From assembly GCA_002305635.1 (NCBI GenBank), contig DBPR01000004.1, forward strand, positions 8,948-72,947: a stretch of 64,000 nucleotides of DNA, given 5' to 3'. Positions within the stretch are counted from its first letter, which is position 1, and each line of letters opens with the position of its first letter. The notes beneath the pieces are model-generated. The model did no database searches. It was not told where the DNA came from and saw nothing but the letters and a program-made list of their open reading frames with translations. Shown piece by piece: positions 8,479-18,023 of this stretch. This stretch comes from Anaerolineaceae bacterium UBA1415 (lineage in GTDB: Bacteria > Chloroflexota > Anaerolineae > Anaerolineales > Anaerolineaceae). The position numbers and the translations under genes were made by a program.

Positions 8479-8533
8479 GTAGGTCGTGATTGAATATATG
8501 GCGCATAGTGCGCCATATATTCAATCCGACGTT
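8479..8533 (-). repeat. Variable-stem hairpin repeat, copy 2 (inverted)
   Basis: The same family as copy 1 in opposite orientation: GTAGGTCG on the left, TCAATCCGACGTT on the right. The 18-nt arms 8488-8505 and 8509-8526 are perfectly complementary around the 3-nt loop TAG. The arm sequence (ATATATGGCGCA) differs completely from copy 1. Confidence 0.75.
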
Positions 8534-8611
8534 CAAAATATAAGCTCGGGATTAAAGGTATTCTTCCTTCAATCTGATGTCTGGAAACGAAAAAATTAAT
8601 ATTCACCAGAT

Positions 8612-8645
8612 AGAAAGAAGGCGACTTTTTTGTCGCCTTCTTTCT
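8612..8645. terminator. Perfect 14-bp hairpin after the ATPase gene
   Basis: Arms 8612-8625 (AGAAAGAAGGCGAC) and 8632-8645 pair perfectly around six T. It lies 28 nt beyond the stop of the minus-strand ATPase gene. The A/G-rich base of the stem and lack of a long T-run make it an atypical terminator or an mRNA 3'-end stabiliser. Confidence 0.5.
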
Positions 8646-8673
8646 TGAACAACGGATATTTAGAATTTGAGAT

Positions 8674-11154
8674 TTAGAAAGCGTCGATCTCCAGCCAACG
8701 GTCGCCGTCTTTGAAAGCGTAGACAGGCGCCCAGGCCAGACCGAAGAGCTCAACAGCCACGTCTTTCTTCAGCGGTTTGATGATGATCTCTTCCGCGGTC
8801 ATGACCTGATCTTTCACACTCGCGCGCAGGCCGGCAATTTCCTCCTGCATTTTGGCATCCAGCTCAGCCAGTTCGCTGTTGTATTTCTCGATCATGACTT
8901 CCGATTCTTTCAGATTAGCTTTCGCGGTTGAGGTCATGCGGCGTTTGGTCAGGGAGCTGCTGATGCTCCTCTTCCGTCCACCGAGGAAGCCCAAAACGGT
9001 TTGCAGGCCTGTCCCAGCCTCTTCAATTCGCCGTTGATTCAGGATGGTTTGCTCTTTTTCGAGCTCAAGTTCTTTTTTGAGCTTGCGGTCTTCGATCGTC
9101 TTGCGTAGTTTGGCATATTTGGTCTGAATGGTCTCGATCTTTTCCTGCAGGTCACTGCCGCCAGCGCTCTGGATGCGACTGAGGAAGTCTTCCTTACTTT
9201 CACCGACTTCGGAGACAAGTTTGAGGTCGGGGTTGCGATAGAGCGTCAGGTGATAACTGCGCGTCAGCCAGTCCGCGAAATCCGAAGCCAGGCTGGTGAC
9301 GTTCTTTTCGTCGTCAAAGGGGTAGACCAGATCGGCAAAGGTCGCGTTGGGGAGCGCCTGATAGTCGAAATCCTGGGCGGCGAACGGCTCGGTGGCGTAA
9401 TCCTGCCACTGCACCAGCCCGCGTTGGTTTAATTCAGACAAGACGACGGCTACTTTTTCCTGAGTGTTGACGTTGTAGGTGCGATTGGCGAACCAGATCT
9501 GTGCCTGACCCAGCAAGGTTGGGCGGTAGTGGTAACGGGGCTGCTCGGTTGGGGCGATGCCGCGGTCGGCTGCCTGACGATGGGCTTCTGAAAGGCTCAG
9601 TTTTACGGGCAGGAAGTAGACAGGCACTTTGGAACCAAGGACGGGCTGTGTGCTCCTGCCAGGCAGGTCGTTCTCCGCGCGACCAGTGATTTCGGCTGCT
9701 GTGACGGATGCGCCGTTGCCTGCCGAAGCGGCGGCAAGCATGCGCACATCAGCACCGACCAGTCGGTTCAGGTCTGCCAGCTTGTTGCGCGTGACTGGAC
9801 CTGGCAGGTAGTTCATTGCCCAACGGGTGGTGAAAATTTCAGGCGCTTTGGAATGGACGTTATGCAATATAAAGACACGTTTTCCCAGAGATGAGATCGC
9901 GCTGTCGAAGTAGGAGCGGTCAAAGGTGCCAGCGACGTTGGCAAGCCCGTCCAGCAGGCGCTGTTTGTCCTGATCGGTCTGAAGCTTGCCGATGATCCAG
10001 GTGCCAGTGTTTGAAAGGGCTTTGTAATCGAGGTCGATCGGGTTTTGGGTCGAAAGCACCAGACCAACGCCAAAGGCGCGCGCTTGTTTGAGCATGCGCA
10101 AAATGATGGGCTTGCTGGGCGGGTTGGCGACAGGCGGCAGGTAGCCCACGATCTCGTCAAAATAGACCAGAGCGCGCAGATCGCTCGTGCCCGCCTGGGT
10201 TCGCATCCAGGTTTCGATGGCGGAATAAAGCAGGGTGATGAAGAACATTCGCTCGGCGTCAGCCAGATGCGCCAGATAGAAAACGCTGTGTTTGGGTTTT
10301 CCGTCAGGGGAGTAGAGAATGCTTTGAATGTCGAGCGGCTGTCCCTCCAGCCAGGAGCCGAAAGAGGGGGCGGCGATGAAGTTGTTGAGCAGCATTGCCA
10401 GGTCGAAACGGTCTTTTTCGGGATAGAACTTTGAGATCGCGAAGACACCCAGCTTTTCAAAAGGTGGGTTTTGAACCTGCAGGATCAGGGATTCAAGATC
10501 GAGGTCTTTGCCAGTGCTCCAGGCGGTTTCAAAGATGTTCGATAGAAGGATGTGCTCGCGCGAGCGAACTGGATCAATGTTCTTAAACCCGACCAGCTCC
10601 AGCAAGGCTGTCACTGTGCTGCTGATGGATTCCCGCAGCATTTCCTTGTTCTCGTTCCAGTCAACTTTGGGGGCTTTGAGAGAGCTAAGGATGCTGACTG
10701 GAATGGCAGAATCGGAGCCTGGGCTGTAAATGACATAATCGACGTTGTTGGATAGTTTGACCATGCGCTCACGGTCGATGCCGGAACGCTCGGTGCCCTT
10801 CTTCCAGGAAGCGGCAGCGCCTTCAGCGGCTTGTTCAACGGTGAGACCCTCCCGTTTGGCGGCATCAGCGTCCACCCAGGGGGCAAAGTCTGAGGGTTGG
10901 AAATCGGGGAAATGCAGCAGGTGATTGGTGAGATCGCCCTTGGGGTCGATCAGAATGGCGGGGATGCCTTTGAGGGCTGCCTCCTCGAGCAGGATGATTC
11001 CCATACCAGTCTTACCCGAACCAGTCATACCAGTGATGACGGCGTGGGTGGTCAGGTCCTGCGGGTCATAAAAAGCCAGCTTGTCGGGGACAATAGCCTG
11101 GCTCTTGAGGTCATAGGCGTTGCCAAAATAAAAAGCAGAAGGATCAAGTTCCAT
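8674..11154 (-). CDS. HerA-like (DUF87-type) ATPase
   Basis: 826 residues. An N-terminal HerA/FtsK-type P-loop is explicit: Walker A GMTGSGKTGMG near residue 42, then AILIDPKGDL. Further on come LVYFDEIVGYLPP (Walker B-like, near 330) and LVLSTQNPIDLDYK. The C-terminal third contains a long Lys/Glu-rich coiled coil (about 690-790) and a compact end domain. HerA ATPases translocate DNA or act as hexameric motors in end resection and defence; this orphan lacks the NurA partner. The ATG at 11154 has AGGAG upstream. Probably monocistronic, convergent with the DegV gene. Confidence 0.8.
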   Translation of the reverse strand: MELDPSAFYFGNAYDLKSQAIVPDKLAFYDPQDLTTHAVITGMTGSGKTGMGIILLEEAALKGIPAILIDPKGDLTNHLLHFPDFQPSDFAPWVDADAAKREGLTVEQAAEGAAASWKKGTERSGIDRERMVKLSNNVDYVIYSPGSDSAIPVSILSSLKAPKVDWNENKEMLRESISSTVTALLELVGFKNIDPVRSREHILLSNIFETAWSTGKDLDLESLILQVQNPPFEKLGVFAISKFYPEKDRFDLAMLLNNFIAAPSFGSWLEGQPLDIQSILYSPDGKPKHSVFYLAHLADAERMFFITLLYSAIETWMRTQAGTSDLRALVYFDEIVGYLPPVANPPSKPIILRMLKQARAFGVGLVLSTQNPIDLDYKALSNTGTWIIGKLQTDQDKQRLLDGLANVAGTFDRSYFDSAISSLGKRVFILHNVHSKAPEIFTTRWAMNYLPGPVTRNKLADLNRLVGADVRMLAAASAGNGASVTAAEITGRAENDLPGRSTQPVLGSKVPVYFLPVKLSLSEAHRQAADRGIAPTEQPRYHYRPTLLGQAQIWFANRTYNVNTQEKVAVVLSELNQRGLVQWQDYATEPFAAQDFDYQALPNATFADLVYPFDDEKNVTSLASDFADWLTRSYHLTLYRNPDLKLVSEVGESKEDFLSRIQSAGGSDLQEKIETIQTKYAKLRKTIEDRKLKKELELEKEQTILNQRRIEEAGTGLQTVLGFLGGRKRSISSSLTKRRMTSTAKANLKESEVMIEKYNSELAELDAKMQEEIAGLRASVKDQVMTAEEIIIKPLKKDVAVELFGLAWAPVYAFKDGDRWLEIDAF

Positions 11155-11296
11155 AATTCTCTCCTGAAATCAATATCGATAGAGGAATTATAAACGATTG
11201 TTCAGCGGTTTAACGCATCTCTCTGACTGCACTCTCTTCCACAAATCCCAACTCATCAATAATCTCCTATCTTTGCGTTTCATAATATGAAAATTA

Positions 11297-12148
11297 CTAT
11301 TTTTTCAAATTGTCTCCAAGCCTATTCATATCTGTTGTATTTAATTTGTTCAGAGACAACATCTGAGTTCTGGCAAGTTTTCGAAGCTCGATCATTCTTT
11401 CTTTTTGCTCCAGGCCTTTGCTTATCAGAACCGCATTGTAGCTTTCCATATTCGCAAGCACCAACAATTCATTCAGGCTCGCGTAATCTCTCATATTTCC
11501 CTTTAAATCAGGATTTTCTTCACGCCACTGTTTTGCTCGTTTATTAAACAGCGCGACATTCAGCATGTCGGCTTCACTCGCATACTTATAAGATAGTTGC
11601 TCTCCGGTTAGATCAGTCAAAAGATATTCTTTGATTGCATCAGTATGGATCCTGTAGTTGATCTTGGAAATTTCTCTATTCAAATTCCAACCTAATGACA
11701 GCCTAGAATTCTCATCATTTTTCAATCTCTGATAATCTTTTATGACATATAATTCAAACTCTGCGGAAATCCAGGCAGCAAACTTAAATGCAATATCTTT
11801 GTGTGCAAAAGTGCCACCACTTCTTCCGAGTCTTACAAATATGCCTGACGCATTTGTGCTATTTACCCACTTTTGAGGGGATAAAGTAAACGCATTGCTT
11901 CCTGCTTGTTCCAAAAACCCCTCGAATTCGAGGGGGTTAAAATTTGGGTTATTTAATTTTTCCCAGATACCCAGGTATTCTATTGTGTTGTAATTTCTCA
12001 TCCAGTTTGCAACAACTACATTGGGTTCTTCAATGTTTTTATATTTCGCAATGTCTGTAAGACTTATGTAGTCATTTACAAAATCCTCGGTATAAACCTG
12101 AATTGAAAAGCCTTTTGCTTCAATGATGTCTTTTCTAATTTTGGACAT
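11297..12148 (-). CDS. KilA-N domain protein
   Basis: 283 residues. The N-terminal 150 match the KilA-N DNA-binding domain: ISLTDIAKYKN, then NWMRNYNTIEYLGIWEKLNNP, WVNSTNASGIFVRLGRSGGTFAHKDIAFKFAAWISAEFELYVI. KilA-N proteins come from phages and large DNA viruses and also occur as stand-alone chromosomal genes of unknown role. The C-terminal half is helical and charged. The gene is visibly more AT-rich than its neighbours, suggesting transfer. No other phage gene is adjacent. A GGAG site precedes the ATG. Confidence 0.85.
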   Translation of the reverse strand: MSKIRKDIIEAKGFSIQVYTEDFVNDYISLTDIAKYKNIEEPNVVVANWMRNYNTIEYLGIWEKLNNPNFNPLEFEGFLEQAGSNAFTLSPQKWVNSTNASGIFVRLGRSGGTFAHKDIAFKFAAWISAEFELYVIKDYQRLKNDENSRLSLGWNLNREISKINYRIHTDAIKEYLLTDLTGEQLSYKYASEADMLNVALFNKRAKQWREENPDLKGNMRDYASLNELLVLANMESYNAVLISKGLEQKERMIELRKLARTQMLSLNKLNTTDMNRLGDNLKK

Positions 12149-12196
12149 ATAAGTTTCTCCTCATTATTCCATTATCTGTCTGCTAAACATTGCTGG

Positions 12197-13186
12197 TCAT
12201 CCCTGATCACTGTTTTTTGTGCTGTATTGTTTCAAGTTAAGATCTTTCATTGAATCAGAAAAACGGACAGCATTTCCAATTACCGAAGGCATACGATGAT
12301 GTGAAACGGTGTGGACTCTGATCACATCGGCCCCCAACATGGCGGCAATAGCGGTAAGAGCGGCGGAGCCCAGGTCGCGGTTTTCGTGACCCACCTCTGT
12401 TTCCGGATCCAGATTAAAACCAGCTTCCTCCAAAATGTTGACGATGAATCTCTTTCTGGATACCCCTACGAAGGTGCAGTAACCCATGTCTCTTAAGATG
12501 TGGAGGTCTCTGATCAATAAAAGATTCTCCCGCTTTGTCAAGCCGAAACCGATGCCCGGATCCAACATGATCCTGTCATCATCGACCCCGCCCTCGTGCG
12601 CGAATTGGACGCAGCGGCTGAGGTAGAAGCGCATGGATTCCTGAATGGGTAAAGTACTCATTTTTTCGATCTCTTCCTGGCTAAAAACTCCTTCGCCGCC
12701 GAAGGAAGGGAATATCTTTGAGCCTGGATGATCTGGCCTCGCGATCACAGGATTAAACATCAGGATGGCTCCCGCGTCGGATGCCCCAACGACCTTTGCC
12801 ATACCAGGATCACCCAGGAAGCCGGTAATATCATTGATGATATCCGCTCCAGCTTTAATAGCCGCTTTTGCCACGGACGCTTTCCAGGTGTCGATCGATA
12901 GGGGGACGTCAGTGCGTTGTTTTAACTCACGGATAACCGGGACAATACGGTCAATTTCCTCCTGAGCGTCCACCGGTGTGCTGCCGGGTCGGGTGGATTC
13001 ACCGCCGATATCCAACATTCCCGCCCCTTGCTTGATCAGGTCCAGGGCATGAGCCACAGCCTTGTCGGTTGAATACCATCGTCCTCCGTCAGAAAAAGAA
13101 TCCGGCGTAACGTTGACAATGCCGCAAATAATGGTGCCATCGCCGCTGTTGATGGTCTTGTCCTTGTAGTTGAATGTTTTCTGCAT
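12197..13186 (-). CDS. folP: Dihydropteroate synthase
   Basis: 329 residues. It joins para-aminobenzoate to the pterin pyrophosphate in folate synthesis. The family signatures are complete: GIVNVTPDSFSDGG at residues 22-35, DIGGESTRPGS, LSIDTWK, ADIINDITG, IMLDPGIGFGLTKREN and GVSRKRFI. It is longer than the usual 270-280 residues, mainly through an insert around 145-195 (ARPDHPGSKIFPSFGGEG) and a short C-terminal tail. The ATG at 13186 follows AAGGAG. No other folate gene is visible nearby. Confidence 0.92.
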   Translation of the reverse strand: MQKTFNYKDKTINSGDGTIICGIVNVTPDSFSDGGRWYSTDKAVAHALDLIKQGAGMLDIGGESTRPGSTPVDAQEEIDRIVPVIRELKQRTDVPLSIDTWKASVAKAAIKAGADIINDITGFLGDPGMAKVVGASDAGAILMFNPVIARPDHPGSKIFPSFGGEGVFSQEEIEKMSTLPIQESMRFYLSRCVQFAHEGGVDDDRIMLDPGIGFGLTKRENLLLIRDLHILRDMGYCTFVGVSRKRFIVNILEEAGFNLDPETEVGHENRDLGSAALTAIAAMLGADVIRVHTVSHHRMPSVIGNAVRFSDSMKDLNLKQYSTKNSDQG

Positions 13187-13296
13187 GATATTGACTCCTT
13201 ATCCTGATCCGATGAGTTTCCACTACGGGGTAAATAGTTGAAACTAATTATAAGCTGACAAAGGTTATGGCTGCGGCTGATGCGAAGAGCCTAAAT

Positions 13297-13644
13297 TTAT
13301 CGCCGTACTAAAAATCCTTTCATGAACGGTGTCGCGTTATGTGTTTCGTAGATGATCGCCTTTTCTTCTTCTGTGCATCCGATCAGTAATTTTATTTCGG
13401 AATCTTTCTTCATCAGATCAACGATGCATATGATCGCGTCGATCTCTTTTTTACCGCTGCCTACCCAGACGTCGATACCTCCGCCGTCTATCGACGAGGT
13501 GTCTTTCAAATATCCATAATCAACCCGGTAAATGAACTCGGGATACCTGGGATGGGCTGTTCCTTTTGGTCTATCGATCACAATTTCCGAACCAGCCACC
13601 AGTTTATCCAATGCGTCCCAAAATTCGCTGTTATTTCCAAACAT
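13297..13644 (-). CDS. Inorganic pyrophosphatase-like protein (short form)
   Basis: 115 residues from the ATG at 13644, preceded by AAAGGA; a start five codons upstream lacks this spacing. The segment RPKGTAHPRYPEFIYRVDYG followed by YLKDT and DGGGIDVWVG corresponds to the core of family I soluble pyrophosphatases. The usual DGDPxDV metal site reads DGGGIDV, so one metal-binding Asp is missing, and the protein is much shorter than the normal 170 or more residues. It may be a divergent phosphohydrolase rather than a housekeeping pyrophosphatase. Confidence 0.65.
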   Translation of the reverse strand: MFGNNSEFWDALDKLVAGSEIVIDRPKGTAHPRYPEFIYRVDYGYLKDTSSIDGGGIDVWVGSGKKEIDAIICIVDLMKKDSEIKLLIGCTEEEKAIIYETHNATPFMKGFLVRR

Positions 13645-13702
13645 AGCAATTCCTTTCAAACCCTATTTTAACCTGTCGCAGCAATAACATTATCTATCAA
13701 AC

Positions 13703-13732
13703 AAAAAACTACCCTTCAAGGGTAGTTTTTTT
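13703..13732. terminator. Bidirectional terminator
   Basis: AAAAAACTACCC ... GGGTAGTTTTTT with loop TTCAA. The symmetrical A and T runs let it work on both strands. It stands just beyond the stop of the minus-strand exporter operon and before the pyrophosphatase-like gene. Confidence 0.85.
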
Positions 13733-13748
13733 GTAATTGATCCGATTA

Positions 13749-14861
13749 CTAGATCGTTTCCGTTTTTCGTTCTTTACCAAGATAAAGTGACGCCAGGTAG
13801 AAGGCGATGCCGAAGGCTGCGATGATCAGTAATTCACTGCCAATATTGAAATTGCTTTCAAAGATTTTCTCAACGCCCTCGTTGTAGTAGTACAGCGGGC
13901 TGAACCGGGCGATCTTTTGGATAATTTCCGGCATAAACTCAACCGGCAGCACAGACCCAGACAAAAACATCAGAAGCACTGGCAGGGCATTGCCGATGAC
14001 ATCGTTGAGCGATCTGGATTTGGAAATCTGGTTTATCAATCCTGAGAACAAAGCTACAACGATCGTCCAGACGAAGAGGATCAGCAAATAGAAGCCCAGA
14101 CTTTGCGATTTAAACATCTGCGGGAATTGCGCGAACAGAAAAAAACCTGTCACAAGAAGAAAAGCAAGCACAGCGATGATGATCTGAGCCAGACTAATTT
14201 CTCCTTTGATACGCAAGTTGCTCTTAGGAGAAATCCGGTTGCGAATTTGAATGTTTTTCATATTGAAACTGATGCTCAGGTCACCCAATAATTTCAGCAG
14301 GATCATCATGATCACGAAACCGTAAACACCTGCAAAACCAGCAAACTTCTTTTCAGCTATGTTTTGATTAGTAGAAAAGATAACCTCCGCTTTCTCATCC
14401 AAAGCTGTTGAGAGCTTTTGCAGATCCAATTGACCGGCATTTACCATTGCTGTGTAATACAGCGCAAATTTATTGACAATTCTTTCTAAAAATATGCTTT
14501 GACTATTTGTAATGTCTGTAGATATTCTTAAGGCAGGATCATCGGTTTCCAGGAGGCTTTTTTCCGAGTCAACCGGGATTTCGACAATTCCATCAATGAA
14601 TCGGGTGTAAAGGTCCAGTTCTGCCGCTTCGTGAGTGGCATAATAATAGATATTGTTATCTCTATCCAGATACCCGATCAGTGAATTGGCAAACTGACTT
14701 TCTTCATTTTTTATGATGCCAATGTTCAGGGTAGCTTTTGAATATTTGACCTCATACGATCCACTTATCAGGGATGTTATCACAAGCAGGATCGCGAGAT
14801 AGGCAATCAGCATAATTTTGTTTTTTCGGGCTATTTTCATAAAGTAATAAAGCGTGTTCAT
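13749..14861 (-). CDS. ABC-2 type transporter permease (second subunit)
   Basis: 370 residues with the ABC-2/linearmycin-exporter layout: one N-terminal membrane helix (about 17-35), a long extracytoplasmic loop, then five or six helices from about 170 onward, including LPVLLMFLSGSVLPVEFMP, a typical ABC-2 permease segment. Its start overlaps the preceding permease by 4 nt (ATGA), so it is last in a three-gene operon of ATPase-permease-permease and would form a heterodimeric membrane channel with its partner. Confidence 0.85.
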   Translation of the reverse strand: MNTLYYFMKIARKNKIMLIAYLAILLVITSLISGSYEVKYSKATLNIGIIKNEESQFANSLIGYLDRDNNIYYYATHEAAELDLYTRFIDGIVEIPVDSEKSLLETDDPALRISTDITNSQSIFLERIVNKFALYYTAMVNAGQLDLQKLSTALDEKAEVIFSTNQNIAEKKFAGFAGVYGFVIMMILLKLLGDLSISFNMKNIQIRNRISPKSNLRIKGEISLAQIIIAVLAFLLVTGFFLFAQFPQMFKSQSLGFYLLILFVWTIVVALFSGLINQISKSRSLNDVIGNALPVLLMFLSGSVLPVEFMPEIIQKIARFSPLYYYNEGVEKIFESNFNIGSELLIIAAFGIAFYLASLYLGKERKTETI

Positions 14862-15958
14862 GCTCTTTTTCTCCTGATCTGAAGAATGGAAAAGGCGATC
14901 AGCACAATGCTGTACCCAAGCAATTGCAGGACGCTCGCATTGAGTGTCGAGTAATTTCCCAACATATTCACTTTAATCAACTCCTTGCTGATCAGTGAAA
15001 CTGGATTCAAATTGACAAGGATAGGAAAGCTTCGTTGAATCATGAGTGGTATGTCATTGCTGAATAGTCCACTAAGCCCCGATAATATAAGGAGTGAGCT
15101 AATAATCGCCGCCGACTGTAATGATTCTTTTTTAATTGTTGTTCCCAGGAAAAGCCCCAAGGAAATCCCCAAGATCAATGCCGAAAGAACGAGTGGGATG
15201 TTGTTAATGTCCATTGAGAAGAAGTCTTGTTTTAAGATCAACTCTGTATAAAAGACGATGATCGCGATCAGGAACAATGACCAAATGAAACTGGCGGTAA
15301 CACTGATCATCACTTGCCAGGCTTTGCTTGTTGGCGTCGTCGTGTTTCTTAAAGCGACTGCCTGCTCACGGACAATTAACCGGTTGCCAATACCACCTGA
15401 GAGATAAGCGCCGTAAAGAGTGATCATGGCAAAAAGTGAGAAGAAGATCGTGTCAATTGGGCTGTACTTTTCGTCATTGTTTTTGACATAACTCCTGTCG
15501 AAATCATAAGCGGTCAATGGTAGATTCAATGACGTAATTTGTTTGGTTGTAGTTAAAACTTCGTCCATGATCATTTGGTTGATGCCGTTCTTACTGATCA
15601 CCAGACGCAGGTCTTTATCCACATACGCCTCTATTTGACCTTTCTGGAGCGCTTCGAGGGCCTGATCTTTCGTCATCGCCTGACCTGTAAATAACGAGTT
15701 TTCAATCCTTGATCTGTCAAGTGTTGCCATGTCTGGCATCTCTTTTGGCGGCTCCGTAAAATAGAGTGACATAAAGGCTTCTTCATCGTAAGCGATGGAT
15801 GCTTTTTCCAGATCGAGCTCCCGAAATCTGATATTCGAGAAGGCGATCGTAAAGACGGTCAGGAGTAAAAGGGGAAAGCCTATCATCCAAAACGCATTGG
15901 CGAAGCTTCCCAAAAAGATCTTCAATTCATATTTGATGTAAGTGAGTGTTCGTGCCAT
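14858..15958 (-). CDS. ABC-2 type transporter permease (first subunit)
   Basis: 366 residues, with one N-terminal helix (about 18-40), an extracytoplasmic domain and a C-terminal helix bundle (about 175-360). The SGLSGLFSNDIPLMIQRSFP region corresponds to the conserved part of ABC-2 permeases. Its start shares one base with the stop of the ATPase gene and its stop overlaps the next permease, so the three genes are translationally coupled. Confidence 0.85.
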   Translation of the reverse strand: MARTLTYIKYELKIFLGSFANAFWMIGFPLLLLTVFTIAFSNIRFRELDLEKASIAYDEEAFMSLYFTEPPKEMPDMATLDRSRIENSLFTGQAMTKDQALEALQKGQIEAYVDKDLRLVISKNGINQMIMDEVLTTTKQITSLNLPLTAYDFDRSYVKNNDEKYSPIDTIFFSLFAMITLYGAYLSGGIGNRLIVREQAVALRNTTTPTSKAWQVMISVTASFIWSLFLIAIIVFYTELILKQDFFSMDINNIPLVLSALILGISLGLFLGTTIKKESLQSAAIISSLLILSGLSGLFSNDIPLMIQRSFPILVNLNPVSLISKELIKVNMLGNYSTLNASVLQLLGYSIVLIAFSILQIRRKRA

Positions 15959-16890
15959 TAGTCCCTCAGCTCCTTACCGGTCAATTCCAGGAAGACGTCG
16001 TTCAAACTTGGCACCTCGGTATAGAGTTTCAGGTAGGTCAGGCCTTTGTCTTTAATGAACTGAACAATGGTGCCAATGTTGCTGTTGGGGTTGTCGAATT
16101 TTACGGTGTATTCGGAATCCTTGATCGTGACATCAATGACATGAGAGAGATTTCTCAGGTCTTTCAGGATGTCTGCGTTTTCTTCCAGAAGCGTAAATTT
16201 GATGATCTCTGTCGTGATGATCGAATCCCGCAGTTCTTCATTGGTCCCAGTGATAATGTTCCGTCCCTGGTCGATGATGGCGATACGGTCACAAAGGTCT
16301 TCGACTTCTTCAAGATAGTGCGATGTATAAATGATCGAAGCGCCCTGTCGGTTGAGTTCTTTGATGCCTTCCAGGATGAAGCTTCTGCTTTGCGCGTCCA
16401 CGGCAACCGTTGGCTCATCCAAAAAGATCAGTTTTGGTTCATGCGCGATGCCACAGGCAATGTTGAGCCTTCGGGCAAGACCACCAGAGAGTTTGGATGG
16501 AACGAATTTCTCGAATTTTTCCAGGCCAACAAACTCAATGGCTTTTTTGACCAGTTCTTTTCTTTTCTTTCCATCGCGAACGTACAGGCCGCAGAAGTAA
16601 TCAATGTTTTCATAAACGGTCAATTCTTCAAACAAGGCCAGGTCCTGGGGAATGTAACCGATCTTTCGCTTGATGTCGTAGGAATTGGGTTTGAGTTCCT
16701 GGCCAAAGACTTTGATGTCACCTTTGTCATAGGAATAGATCCCAAGGATGCTCAGCAAGAGGGTCGTTTTGCCTGAGCCGTTGGGGCCGATCAGGCCGAG
16801 AATTTCACCTTCTCTCAATTCGAGATTGAAAGAGTCTAACGCCCGTATTTCTTTAAATTCTTTTACTAAATTTTCAACTTTTATTATCAT
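15958..16890 (-). CDS. ABC transporter ATPase
   Basis: 310 residues from the ATG at 16890, chosen because GGAGGTG lies 8 nt upstream; an in-frame start at 16917 has no such site. Walker A GPNGSGKTTLL, Q-loop GYIPQDLALFEEL, signature LSGGLARRLNIACG, Walker B LIFLDEPT and the switch His in YTSHYLEE are intact. A C-terminal extension of about 80 residues is typical of ATPases in peptide or lipid-antibiotic exporters. First gene of the exporter operon and divergent from a two-component system, a standard arrangement for inducible envelope-stress or antibiotic resistance pumps. Confidence 0.92.
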   Translation of the reverse strand: MIIKVENLVKEFKEIRALDSFNLELREGEILGLIGPNGSGKTTLLLSILGIYSYDKGDIKVFGQELKPNSYDIKRKIGYIPQDLALFEELTVYENIDYFCGLYVRDGKKRKELVKKAIEFVGLEKFEKFVPSKLSGGLARRLNIACGIAHEPKLIFLDEPTVAVDAQSRSFILEGIKELNRQGASIIYTSHYLEEVEDLCDRIAIIDQGRNIITGTNEELRDSIITTEIIKFTLLEENADILKDLRNLSHVIDVTIKDSEYTVKFDNPNSNIGTIVQFIKDKGLTYLKLYTEVPSLNDVFLELTGKELRD

Positions 16891-16907
16891 GTTTTCACCT
16901 CCAAAAA

Positions 16908-16914
16908 TATAATA
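16908..16914. promoter_or_regulatory. Overlapping divergent -10 boxes
   Basis: TATAAT (16908-16913, plus strand) overlaps TATTAT read on the minus strand (16914-16909). It lies in the 92-bp gap between the exporter ATPase and the histidine kinase, so one AT-rich core could serve both directions. No clear -35 elements are seen. Confidence 0.3.
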
Positions 16915-16982
16915 CAATGAGTCCAGAGATTAATTCAGTGTATCCGTTCATGATTTGGGATGATAAAAGTCACAGGTGAACC

Positions 16983-18023
16983 ATGATTAAAATTATTCTT
17001 CACATCATTGTCGCGTTATTTGTGAGTTTCTATGAATTTGAGCAAGGTCACATCGCGACCGAATTCATTGTTCTTGAAGTTCTCCTGGGCTTTAGCTATT
17101 CCATGCTCATTAATGTTGTTCGGAATCAAAAAGTAAAAACAGCCTTGTTTGTTTCAGGAATTCTGTTCTTATTAATGTTTCCACAGTATATCCATTTGTT
17201 ACCCTTGTTAGCGCCAAGCGCTTTTTTAAATTTTGGTAAGCTTTCTTTTTTGATTTTTGTTCCTTTTTTTAGCAATTTTCATGTTCTCTATCTGCTGTTG
17301 GTTGGGTTTACGCTCTTGTGGGATATCCTTTTGGCAGGTAAGGATGGAGAGATCGTGGAGCTGAAGAAGGATAAATATGATCTGGTCGATGATGTGAATC
17401 GTTTGTCAAGGTCGATCGACATTTTGAAGGTTGAAAAAGAGCGGGATGAAACCTTGACCTTGCAGGATGAAAGAAATCGTATTTCACGAGAGATCCATGA
17501 TTCGGCGGGTCATACATTCTCGGCTGCTATTTTGAATTTGAAAGCCCTGGCAATGACAAGCAAAGATCCTGAGATAGAAGAGGATCTAATCGTCTTAAAA
17601 GATACCCTGGAAAAAGGTCTGCAGGATATCCGCAGGGTTATGTATAATTTAAGGGAAAGTTCCTTTGATCTGGAAAATAAGATCATGGAGCTGTTGGAGC
17701 CCGTTGAGAATTCAAATCTGACCTATCGGGTTGAATCGAATTTGAGCTACGGGGATAAATATGACATCTTTGCGATCGTCAGAGAAGCTTTGACCAATTA
17801 TTTAAAACATTCCAATGGCGAACATTTCAAGGTCTATTTGGTTGAGAGTGAACAGTTTCTGGTTTTGAAAATCGAAGATGATGGTTCAATACAAAGCAAG
17901 GAAATTCAGGAAGGACTCGGCTTGTATTCGATTAAAAAGAAATGTGAAGAAAGAAACTGGAAATTTAATCTTATGACCGAGCGAGGTTTTGCTATTCATG
18001 TGTTGATCGGGAAGGAAAAATGA
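16983..18023 (+). CDS. Sensor histidine kinase, HisKA_3/LiaS-like
   Basis: 346 residues. The first about 120 form four or five membrane helices with short loops and no extracellular domain, as in DesK/LiaS sensors of membrane state. A coiled coil leads into the H-box ERNRISREIHDSAGH, with His in IHDS. The ATPase domain shows N-box IVREALTNYLKHS and a GLGLYSI G-box. CAGGTGA precedes the ATG. It overlaps the response regulator by ATGA. Probable role: senses membrane or antibiotic stress and switches on the divergent exporter operon. Confidence 0.88.
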   Translation: MIKIILHIIVALFVSFYEFEQGHIATEFIVLEVLLGFSYSMLINVVRNQKVKTALFVSGILFLLMFPQYIHLLPLLAPSAFLNFGKLSFLIFVPFFSNFHVLYLLLVGFTLLWDILLAGKDGEIVELKKDKYDLVDDVNRLSRSIDILKVEKERDETLTLQDERNRISREIHDSAGHTFSAAILNLKALAMTSKDPEIEEDLIVLKDTLEKGLQDIRRVMYNLRESSFDLENKIMELLEPVENSNLTYRVESNLSYGDKYDIFAIVREALTNYLKHSNGEHFKVYLVESEQFLVLKIEDDGSIQSKEIQEGLGLYSIKKKCEERNWKFNLMTERGFAIHVLIGKEK